Part shown: one piece after another, positions 1 through 8,794 of the stretch
How positions within the stretch are numbered: position 1 is the stretch's first letter
Layout: every line of letters begins with the position of its first letter
NCBI GenBank assembly: GCA_000733355.1
Contig: JNVV01000026.1
Coordinates: 128,245-192,244 of the forward strand
Reading direction: 5' to 3'
DNA length: 64,000 nucleotides
From: Falciphora oryzae
Lineage: Eukaryota; Ascomycota; Sordariomycetes; Magnaporthales; Magnaporthaceae
The notes under the pieces: generated by a model
The model's input: only the letters and a program-made list of their open reading frames with translations
What the model was told of the DNA's origin: nothing
The model's database searches: none
Translations under genes and position numbers: made by a program

Positions 1-1380
1 CAAACGCTCGTTTTCCACCTTTAAAGCCTGCAATTGGTTGGCCTGTTGATCAACGGCTTTAGCAAACTTAACGAACAGCGTGCGGAAGTCCCGTTTGCAA
101 GCGTTAATTTTGCCCTCAAAGCGCCTAGCCTGTTGCCTAAGTTGTTAGCCGCTGTTAGGGGTATACCAAATGCGTTTTTGGTTATTAAGCTCGACGTGAG
201 GCTCAGGGGTAAGGGGCCGGGCCGGCTCGAGGTAAGGGTCGATCAGCCTTTCCGGCTCAGGGGCTTCAGGGTCACGCAAAGGCCAAATCCCGGCTTTGCG
301 GAAGCCGGCGTATATATTGCAGACCGAGATAGCGTTAGAGGAGGCTGTAGCATACGCGGTAAGGAAGCGCTTCTTTTGTTTAGGGGCTGTTGTATTAAAA
401 GCAGCCATAGGCCGGGTCTCCCGCCTATAGTTGGTCTTTAGGGCGCTGTATACGCCAACGTCGAGGGGCTGCGTTAAGTGGCTTGAATGGGAGGGCAAAT
501 ATAAAATAATAACGCTGTTGCAGTGCGCCTCGTATATAAAGGGGACCGTGATATGGGTGGTGTGCTTGTTGAGAAGGAGGAGGCGTTTTTGGCCGTTAGG
601 AGGCTTTGTTTCTGGCAGGAAGACCTCCTTAAGCCACCGTAAACTTATGCCTCCGTTGGACCAGCCTGTAGGGCTGTGGTCGTACTTCCAGGGCTGGATA
701 AAATCAGGGAACTACTGGCTTTGGAGGGAAGACCCCGTAAAGACTACCACGGGCGTCAGGCGAGCCCATGAGGCCGAAACAGTCTCCAAGATTGTGACCC
801 ATGTTGTGCAATCCGACTTTTTGACTTCCGCACGCCTCGTTAGGGTCGTCCCTAGCACTTTCCCTGCCTTTGTTTCCCCTTTTTGTAGGCCGGTTTCGTC
901 CATATTGTAAAGGTTCGCCGTTAGGATATCGTTAGCGGCAACAACTTCACGGAGACGGACGTAAAATGCGTCGATTTCGTATTTGGTAGCTTTTTTGGCT
1001 CGGGCAGCCTCGAGGCCGTGGCTAACCTTAATGATAACCTCGGGATTCCGTAGTAAAAAGCCCTCGATCCAGTGCTTCCCAAGCCAGCCGGGCTCGTCGT
1101 CAGGAGGCAGCATCATCTCCCCGAACTCCCGCACCATTTGCTTCGTAGGAGCGCGCCCTGCTTATTCTTCCGTAAGGATCCAATCAGCAATAAAGCTTTC
1201 CTGCACGCTAGAGAGGCGCTAGGAGGGTTCTTTGGCTTCCTGCATGGTCAGGCCGCCATGGAGTCGTCGGCGGAGGGTTGTGCGGGGGACATTCCAACGG
1301 CGCGCCGCCTCCGCTTGGGACTCGCCGGATTCGACAAGCTTGATGGCCTCGGCCATTCGGAATTCGTCGTCGGACGTCAT
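1..1380 (-). pseudogene. Fot1/pogo-like (Tc1/mariner superfamily) transposase, RIP-damaged, continues past left edge
   Basis: From the ATG at 1380 one reading frame runs to the left edge. It is interrupted only by four stops, at 1219-1221 (TAG), 1162-1164 (TAA), 712-714 (TAG) and 145-147 (TAA), with no frameshift. In order it shows an N-terminal psq-type helix-turn-helix (ESGESQAEAARRWNVPRTTL), a CENP-B/Tc5-type DNA-binding stretch (WLGKHWIEGFLLRNPEV), the first DDE aspartate in NMDETG, the WLKEVFLP region, HSSHLTQPLDVGVYSALK, and a coiled-coil Gln-rich C-terminus. The expected second catalytic Asp before HTTH reads Asn. Each stop is one transition from the residue expected in the family (Gln, Gln, Trp, Gln). 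Known of the family: cut-and-paste transposition into TA. Inferred: inactive, RIP-mutated copy. The right terminus probably lies near 1500; the other end is outside the window. Confidence 0.88.
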
Positions 1381-1913
1381 GATGCAAAAAAACGCGTGCA
1401 AATGGTGTTATTTTCGTGGCAATTGGAGTTGTTTTGATGAAGTTGTGCATTGAGGGTGTCACGGCTGACGTGGCCAAAGAGGGGGGGTGGCCGAGGTTAG
1501 GTAAGCTAGTCTAGTTCAACCCTTACTGGTTTGATTAGCGGAGAGCGGGCGGGATCCGTATATTCCAGCAGTCCTTTCCCGTGCTGGTATTTACAAAGCT
1601 CCCGCCAGCCGCAGGTCCTGCGCTGCATGAAGACGTAAGATGCGCTCTTGAAGCTTCGTCTTCCCTCCAGTAAGATAATCCGGATGCGGCCAAGGCAGTG
1701 CAAATTGTCGTAGCTAGTACCTAGGTACCTAGGTACTATTAGCATTATCTAGCTTTCTGTAATCGCTGCGCCCAGACGACCTGAGATTCAGGGAACTACC
1801 TTAGGCAGCCGAAATTGGCTCGAGTTCGGGGAGTGCCTGAAGCGCACGCGACAGTCTACCCGCGGCAATGCCGATGCTATTCTAGAAATGCAAGGCCAGG
1901 GCAAAAGGACCAA
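1381..1913. other. Intergenic stretch between transposase remnant and orphan gene
   Basis: No coding region seen. It probably includes the transposon's 5' untranslated part and terminal repeat (up to about 1500). It also holds one copy of a dispersed 49 bp repeat at 1520-1568 and a small palindrome-like CTAGGTACCTAGGTAC run near 1720-1736. Confidence 0.5.
1520..1568 (+). repeat. Direct repeat copy A (pair with 6384-6433)
   Basis: Begins CCCTTACTGG, contains GGAGAGCGG and GGATCC, ends ATTCCAG. The copy at 6384-6433 matches about 42 of 49 positions in the same orientation. Differences are mostly C/T or G/A, as expected after RIP. It could be a remnant of a transposon end or LTR; the family is not recognised. 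Confidence 0.6.
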
Positions 1914-3200
1914 TCACCGGGTGCTTTCGTCGGCTGAAAAGGGCCGCTTCCCGAGGGATGTAGTGGGCGGCCGAGGAGGCGGCCGGACCGGCCCCTTCCT
2001 CCATATCGTCTCCGCAACACCAGAGACGGTTCTCGAAGCGTCATTGGCCAACCAGTCGAACGTGCGCGGGGTGTTCTCGACAACCGAGAACATGTCCACC
2101 GTGTAGTCGAAAGGGCACCGCACCAGGACGAGGCCGCGGCCGCCCTCGTAGGCCCCGACAAGGGCGGTCTTGTCGGTCTCAGTAAACTCGTCGATCAGGA
2201 CGAACCTGCCCCACTCGAGCATATCGACCTGGGCCGGGAAGCGGCTCCGGGCGAAGGCTAGGCAGGCTTCGGGGTTGGCGTGCAAGAGCTCTTTGGGAAG
2301 GGCCGGGAGGGCCTTGAGCGGGTGTTCGGCCGGCCCGGAGGTGGACGTGCAGCCCGCGTCCGGGTTGCCTTCCCGGTCGACATTGGTGACGATGCAGAGA
2401 CGCCCCCAGATTTCGCCCGGACCGCATTTTCGGTTTCTCTCGTGCTGGGAGGCGAAAGCCCCGGCGAGGAGCTCGTTGACGGTTGCGAGCGTTATGTTGC
2501 CGGCGGTGATAAACAGCGGGAAGAAGAACTTGTACGGCATCGGGCGGGTGCGGGGCTTCCCCTTGAACGGGGGGAAGGCGGTCGGCTCGAAGTGGCAGCG
2601 GAGCACGCCCGGATTGGCCTCTTGGGCGCGCAGGCGGGCTATGGTTTCGGCTTTCCACACGCCGCCGCACATGAAAGCTTCGTTCCGCATCCGGCGGGCC
2701 TGTTGAAATTAATATATGTGTCCCGTATGGATAGAATCACGAATAGAAAAATAGACACCGGGGAGCCTTACCCGTTCATGATCGTCCCAACAGGCTTGGA
2801 GATCGTCGAGCTCGGCCACGGCGGCCGGCACGTCTGAAAATGTGCATCGGAACCCTATGCTCTGCTCTCGCTGCTCTCCATCGGTGCTACCCGGCCAGAT
2901 TTTGACGCAAACTAAGCAGACACCATCCCTGCTGCCAGCAGGTTCGTCCAGCTGGATCATGGCCGTGGAGCTGACGATCGGTCTGTCGCCTTCGCTGTCG
3001 AGGTCCAGTTTCAGACCCCAGGCGGAAACAAGGAAGTCATCGACCGCGTCTGTCTGGCCCGGAGCAACCTTGAGCGGGTCGACGAGGTCGAATTCGTTCC
3101 TGCCAGAGCTGACCGTGAGAAAGGCGGAGACGTCCCGGGAAGGCTTGGCGAATAGCACCAGCTCGAATGGGGCACGCAAGCCCGCGCTCGCCTGGGACAT
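1914..3200 (-). CDS. Orphan hypothetical protein, two exons
   Basis: Exon 1 is 3200-2772 and exon 2 is 2699-1914. The 72 nt intron (2771-2700) has donor GTAAGG and acceptor TTCAACAG in phase 0, and contains the in-frame TAA that would otherwise split the gene. The protein is about 404 residues. The frame is open upstream to about 3290 but has no ATG there, so the ATG at 3200 (MSQASAGL) is taken as start; an unseen upstream exon is possible. No signal peptide or membrane segment is clear. The second half has hydrophobic FFFPLFITAGN and several Trp/Cys positions (CGPGEIWGR, WGRFVLIDEF), and the C-terminus is Pro/Arg-rich. I do not recognise the family. It lies between a dead transposon and a secreted DNase gene, i.e. 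in an accessory-looking block. Confidence 0.6.
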
Positions 3201-3940
3201 GAACGTGCGCAAGGTCTTTTTGTAGGAAAAGTGAATATCGGGCAACCATGCGACGCGACGGGGTAGGCTTGTATAGGTAGGTACGTACCTGGCTGTCTAC
3301 CTTGTCGCGGCAAACCACCGCTATCATCGTTTCCTTTTTATATCTGGCCCGCTTGTGTGTTCGAGGCATGGCTGTTGTGTCCCAGATGTTCGTGAGAAGG
3401 TCGGCTCGACTTCAAGGTATTCTAGCACAGAGAGGGGAGGGGTGGGGGGAATAGTGCCAGAAGCCGTCAGAATTGGATTGAAAGCAATTAGGGTTAACGA
3501 GAAACCGTCCGTTCCTATATAAGAGGCCAGACGTAGGCAGCAGGCCATTTTCGGCGTATGCATCCATCAGCCCCTTGGCCAAAGTTCTGTCAACCCCACA
3601 GCGACGGTCGAGACTCTCTGTCGGAGGTAGGCCCGTGCCCTATGCACGGGCCCTACCAGGGCCATTTAGCCCTCCCGGGCCTGTGCCCTGCACAGGCTTC
3701 TAGAGTAGTCCACAACACAACACTCGTTCCAGGCTGTGTTGCCTGCATTCACCTCCCACACTCTCACGTGCGCAACCAAACAGCAGCCTTCACAACCTAG
3801 CACCCCAGTAAGTGAGTATGCGGGTTGGTGGTTTGTTGCGCTTTCTTGAGTGCGGAACCGCTGTGCCGCTCAACTGTCACAAGAATGTGAACACTGAATC
3901 TTCGGGAGGTCCACTGTCCGCGCGGGGCCGGAAGTGGGCC

Positions 3941-4015
3941 GTCCTGGTGGCGAAGTGGTTAGATGGTTCCTGACAGGACGAGGTTGGGTTGTGGTGCAGT
4001 ACACCTCTCCAGGAT
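3941..4015 (+). repeat. tRNA-like fragment, possible SINE head
   Basis: The 75 nt segment starts with GTCCTGG, which pairs over all seven positions (one G-U) with CCAGGAT at 4009-4015. Position 8 begins TGGCGAAGTGG, a perfect match to the pol III A box. A proper B box (GGTTCGANNCC) is absent; GGTTGGGTTGT at 3982-3992 is the nearest. The T arm is poor. It is therefore not a functional tRNA but fits a decayed tRNA-derived retroelement head. Confidence 0.35.
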
Positions 4016-4212
4016 CATAAACGTTATTTTCCGGTGGATCCTTTCCCGATTGGGATGTATCCGGTACACTCTTCTGCATAGAGAATCGTACTTAAATATT
4101 GTACCTTTACCCTAGCTCCACTTGGTTGATACCTTTGTTCGCGCTGCAAATTTGTCGCAACGCTGTGTACCCCCTGGCAGGTCCACCGACTAACGTTTAT
4201 GATCCTGGAGAG
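4005..4212. repeat. Inverted repeat, 22 nt perfect arms
   Basis: The left arm 4005-4026 (starts CTCTCCAGGATC) is exactly complementary to the right arm 4191-4212 (ends GATCCTGGAGAG). After a short gap, GGTGGA/TCCACC extends the match. The spacer is about 164 nt. The left arm overlaps the 3' acceptor side of the tRNA-like fragment, so the two may be parts of one small mobile element. Confidence 0.7.
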
Positions 4213-4606
4213 GCGTAATCCGTTGTGAAATAACGAGCTCCGCCTTCGCGTAACGACCAACAGACGCGCCAGCCACCGTGGACCCACTATCGAGGCGCGC
4301 CTTAGTGGACCCCCTTGCCCCCTAGATAAGTGACTGTTGGGAGCTTGGATGGAAAGTGTGCGGCAACAGAGAGACCGCACGGGGCTCGATCATGGCCTGC
4401 TCCTAAGTCCCCCACTTGACATGGGAACCACTGGCCACCAGCTATCATTCTGCCGCGGGCCATGCTTACCGTGAAAGTGGCATCATGGATTTGGCGACAT
4501 AGCTGCGCCTGAGAAAGCAGTAACTGCAACATCAATGTACCAATAATAGCCGGAGATGGTGGCTCCTGGCCTTCGATACAGCTCTACTCAACGTCGTTAC
4601 ATATCA

Positions 4607-4613
4607 TATAAAG
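4607..4613 (+). promoter_or_regulatory. TATA box of the NucA/NucB-type gene
   Basis: TATAAAG lies 172 nt before the ATG at 4785. It is followed by a pyrimidine-rich, CAA/CCA-repeat leader typical of fungal promoters. Confidence 0.5.
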
Positions 4614-4784
4614 CTTCGTCCAAACGATGCCGGAAGTAACGAGGAGAAGAAGCATCATAAACCCCTGATACACATCCAAGCAGCAGCAACAACAACAACA
4701 CCGCCACCACCACCACTACCGCTACCACTTCCTATCTTTCCTATACCTCGCTATTTCCTACCTTATCCTACCCGTCTTGCCATC

Positions 4785-6234
4785 ATGCGCACTCGCACCA
4801 CCATCTCTCTTCTTCTTGCTGGGGCACTCCAAGTTCAGGGCAAAACAGTATTGGCCAAGTGGGACTGCTCCGTGGCCCCCGGTATCTGCGCCAATTATTG
4901 CTGGGCGGTCAACTGCATGGGACACCCGCGCTACCTTGCTGGTGGCGGCAACGACCCGAGAGGTGGCAATAAGAACCGGGATGTTTGGGGCTACAAAAAC
5001 GGCCAAGCCAAGTACGGACGCTGGGGAGACGATATAAACACCTCGCCAGATGAGTACCCGTTCGCCGGCTCATCAATGGGCGGTCTGGAGTGGAAGGGTG
5101 TGCCAACGTCTCTCCGGATGGTGCCGCTCGCTGAGCAAGGTTGTGAGTTGACACCTATATTTTACGAATCCATTTTGCTTGAAAGCATCCGCTAACTAGC
5201 ATCCCTCCATTTCAACAGCACAGGGTGGCTGGGTCAGTGGAGTCTACTCGCTTCCCGAAGGCGACACCCAGTCGATAAGGCTCTACAACCCAGAATACAT
5301 CACTCAAGATTGGTGCCTACCCACCACGCAATGCGTAAACGACGGCCAGCAGTTCTACCCTGTAAAAAAGGGCAAATTCAAGCTTTCTCAGGCCCTTACC
5401 GCCCCGCGTTATGATTTGACGGACCATTCCACTTTCGGCAGCTCCGCCAGCGAGGGAAGCTCGGGCAGCCCTGACCACCAAAGTGCAGGAAGCGGCGGCC
5501 AGGGAAACAGCAGCCCTGGCAACGGGAGCAACGGGCAAGGCTCCAACGAGGACCCGGCCGACTTGACGTTTCTTTCAGATGCGCCGTCGCTCCCCGAAGG
5601 CAGCAGAGTGGGAATCCTCTATTCCGAGCCTTATCAGCTGACGCCGGGAGATGATCAGCCCTGGTTTGTCAGATACCCGAACGGCGATGTCTTCCAGCTC
5701 GAAGAGGGAGATAGCGGATTGTTAATGAGGGGCCAGGACGGCTCATGCTACACCTATTACCCCGAATACGCCGGCAACATCGATCGTCGGGCCCCCAAAG
5801 TCACCGGCGCACAGGGCCAAAAGTCGCTGGCCAAGGGCGCGAAGCCCCTGCCTGCTGCAGCCAAAAAGGTGAAGGGCGCCTCCGGAGCATCACCAGCTGC
5901 CGGCAAAGCCAATGCTATTGCTGGCAAAGGCAAAGGAGCAGCAGCCGCCAAGCCTGCCGCTCCGCCCCGCGGAAAGCGCGGGCCGGCCTTGAAAGCCTGC
6001 CCCGTGCGCGCCGGCGGCTCAAAAGGCTGGTCGGCCGCCGTAGCCAAGGGCAAAGGAAATACAGGGGGAGTCGAAGGCGCCGGCGCCGTGGCCAAGGACA
6101 ACACCACCACCGCGAAGAAGACCAACACCGCGAAGAAGACCAACACCGCGAAGAAGACCAACACCGCGAAGACCAACACTGCGGCTGCCAAGAGAAGTGG
6201 CAAGAGTCTGCGCAGGAGAGTGGTGGTTTTCTAG
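4785..6234 (+). CDS. Secreted NucA/NucB-type deoxyribonuclease with Lys/Ala-rich C-terminal tail
   Basis: Exon 1 is 4785-5142 and exon 2 is 5219-6234. The intron has donor GTGAGT (a GTTGTG three bases earlier also keeps frame), CTAAC branch and TTCAACAG acceptor. The protein is 457 residues. Residues 1-19 are a signal peptide. The NucA/NucB DNase domain (PF14040 type) spans about residues 20-180, with paired Cys (WDCSVAPGICANYC), DEYPFAGSSMGG at 89-100, and the AEQ..QGGW element across the splice site. A Ser/Gly linker follows, then a second compact region (about 255-330, PYQLTPGDDQPWFVRYPNGD), then a basic tail with KGKG, KAKP-like stretches and four AKKTNT repeats. Family knowledge: NucA/NucB proteins are sequence-nonspecific secreted DNases. 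Inferred: an extracellular nuclease whose tail may bind DNA. The tail resembles those at 56-61.7 kb. Confidence 0.85.
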
Positions 6235-8694
6235 GGCGCACATTTGGGGCCAAGCTTCTTTCTAGGGTAGCACTTGACCCGAGGCGCGGAGCGAGAAGCT
6301 CAACGGAGAAGACTCGGGGACAGGGCGACAATAGAGGCTATTGGCTACTGCGGGGACCCAACTTTCTCCCAGTACCAGCCCGGCCCTTACTGGCTTGACT
6401 AGGGGAGAGCGGACAGGATCCTGTGTATTCCAGTGGGTATGGCCGTAGATGACTGTCTCCCCTCTGTTACAACTTATCAAGACGCTACTGGATACTGGAC
6501 TTTTTGCATCATTAGAGCCGTTCTTGGGATTCTCTTTCAGATAGTTTATCCCCTTTTCGTTTGAACAAATCCATACCTAGTTTTCAGGATATATTCCCAT
6601 ACTTGCACTTTTTTCCATCCCATCTCACAGTGATTTCGAGCATTCTCTGATCGGCGACCAGCATTGCCTCTGGCAACATTGAGTTCGAGCCCTAATACAC
6701 CGAGTGCGTCCTTTTAGGAATTGTTCTCCGGTTCTACCTGTGGATCGAGCTCCCAAAGACTACCTACAGATACTCTGACTTGCTTCACCGTCCCCACCTG
6801 GCCACCAAGCCTGATATTTCGGATAGGTAGAGGGCTATGCTTCCAGGAAGGCAGGCAGACAGGTATGTTGGGACGTCTGTTGTGCAGCGCACGAAGAGAC
6901 CTGGCGGAAGACTCACGAGCAAAACGGGCCACAGGGCAATAAAGGCTAATAGACTGCGCGTGTCTGCACGCCATGAGGGCTGCAGGCGCCCGATGCTGCA
7001 CCCACATGGAGATAAACTCCTCATCAATGTGTGGCACCCTGTCCTCCCTTTCTGGTCCCCTTGCCTCCTCCGTTGCTGGTGTACGTGTAGCCCAGACTTG
7101 CGCCGCTAGCCAGCCCCAAGACGGAGAGTTTCTCATTGGGCAGCGGGTCATGTTCATCCTTTTTTTTAGTGTTTTTCTTCATGCTGGTCTCGAGCCCTGT
7201 TCCATGTTGCCGATGAGGCTGTCATGTCCTACCCGTGTCTTAGACGGGAGGACCCACGGGATACGACGCCACCATCCCGGATCCGCAAGCAAATGCCGCG
7301 TGGAGAGAGTTGCGTGTTTATATACGCCAAGTACCGATCCCGCTGCCTTGGGGAATAACTATTTTATGTATGTTTTTATATGTGAGATAGCAACGAAGAC
7401 CGAGGATCAGGTAGGCCTTGGAGAGGGCGGAGGAAGATGCCTGGACGAAAATGCCGCACAGAGAATGCGAACCGCAGAAGAGACGCCAAGTGTAGATCTT
7501 GCTTATTTGGGGAATCCCAGAAGTCTTTGGGGGACAGGACTGGGACTTTGCCACGTCGTGTCGAAGAAAACGGGAAGAAAAATAAAAACTGTACGGCGGA
7601 GTGTTCTGATCGACTGGGTGTATGTATAACCGGTCGGGAGCACGACTGCCACCTCATTTCATCGCAGCCTTCATGCCAGCGTTGCGAGCATGAACAAACC
7701 GCCACCTCAACACTGCCCAAACTACCAGGGTGAGGGTACTCAGCCTTTGCACTGCCAAACACGATCGTCTGGGACCCTGCTGGCGGTCTCTCCTCTGCCA
7801 TCCGAGCCACACGACCCCCGCGCCTCCTAGGGCTAAAGGGGGCAAAGAAAAATCCACGTTTGTGTGCTCCATGCCACACTCTGACCCGGGGCTAGAGTGG
7901 TAGACTAGGTGTGTGAATGTGATAACTCGCCCCATCATGTTGTACCGTGGCCTCTCCTCCTATTCCTATTTATCACCAGGTGCGGCCTCGCCCGTTTTCC
8001 TGTGCGACTCATCCCATATCACGGCCTTATTTCCCTGCCAACGCGACCTCCCTCCCGTGTATATCTCCCATCATACGCTGCAGGTTGCCGAGAATGCGGG
8101 CAGCCGGGGAAAGAAAAATCCCCGATGCGGGTGATTCTGGAGCGTTTTTGTGTCATACAAACAGGGTGAAGCAGAAGCCATGAAAACTGCATCTGTCCGA
8201 GTGGCGTCAAGGATGACTGGAATACCTTCACTGCTGTGGCCGGGAACTGCCCAGCCCCTGAGAATCACGGCGACGGACAGGGGGGTGGGCCATCTATGCC
8301 AGGAACCGCATGCCGCATTCGAGCGAGTCTTTGCATTTTCGCCAAATGAAAGGCTCGTTGCCCAGCCCGTTTCCATATCGAGCCGCTGTAGGCTACCGAC
8401 TTGTGTATAATTTGGCCCTCGTATCAGAGCTATTAGGGTGATACACCGAAGACGGAAACCAAGACTGCTCCCCGACCCAGGACAGGCAGGCGGAAACCAC
8501 TTGCTGACTTTGTCTAGATTTCTCGAGATGAACGGGGCGCTGGATGACTGTATTGTGTCACATATACACAGGAAAATATGATAGGGGTTATGGGATGACC
8601 TTGGCGATTCGGAGAGCTATTTCGGGCCCCCTGGCGTGTTTGTAGAGTAGGTGTGTGGCACAGGGAGGGGAATCAGGCAACGTCTACAGGGAAG
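6235..8694. other. Gene-poor stretch downstream of the DNase gene
   Basis: Contains the second copy of the 49 bp direct repeat at 6384-6433. The open frames here (e.g. 6973-7629) have no recognisable domain, no consistent codon bias and overlap each other in several frames. I see no convincing gene. Confidence 0.45.
6384..6433 (+). repeat. Direct repeat copy B (pair with 1520-1568)
   Basis: Starts CCCTTACTGG and ends GTATTCCAG, in the same orientation as the copy 4.86 kb upstream. One base is inserted and most other differences are transitions. Confidence 0.6.
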
Positions 8695-8701
8695 AAAAAA
8701 A
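8695..8701 (-). terminator. Pol III-type T run after the tRNA-like gene
   Basis: On the minus strand seven T residues lie 16 nt after the end of the tRNA-like sequence at 8718, the position expected for an RNA polymerase III terminator. Confidence 0.4.
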
Positions 8702-8717
8702 GAATCCTTGGGCTTCG

Positions 8718-8794
8718 GGGCCAGAGACGGATTCGAACTGGCACACACTAGGTAGTTTAGCATCTGCCATGCATACCGCTAGGCCACCAGACCA
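8718..8794 (-). tRNA. tRNA-like sequence, probably a tRNA pseudogene (anticodon uncertain)
   Basis: The minus strand shows a perfect A box (TGGCCTAGCGG) at tRNA position 8 and a perfect B box (GTTCGAATCC). Acceptor strands GGTCTGG and TCTGGCC pair at six of seven positions counting wobble. The D stem pairs at three of four. The anticodon arm GGCAG/CTACC encloses an eight-base loop (ATGCTAAA), so the anticodon cannot be read safely (GCT is one option, but the long serine variable arm is missing). The T stem has two mismatches. The internal promoter and T-run suggest it could still be transcribed, but the fold is degraded. Confidence 0.5.

Larger units (their letters stand above)
3201..4784. 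other. Intergenic region with tRNA-like/inverted-repeat element and promoter of the DNase gene
   Basis: No protein-coding gene seen. It holds the tRNA-like fragment at 3941-4015, an inverted repeat (4005-4026 / 4191-4212), a CAA/CCA-rich 5' leader at about 4680-4784, and a TATA box at 4607. Confidence 0.5.

Noticed and set aside
4785..5195. Unspliced 136-residue version of the DNase gene
   Set aside because: It stops inside a clear intron (donor, CTAAC branch, CAACAG). Splicing restores the NucA/NucB motif and the frame of the following exon.
6973..7629. 218-codon plus-strand open frame
   Set aside because: Overlapped by equally good frames on both strands, mixed composition, no family.
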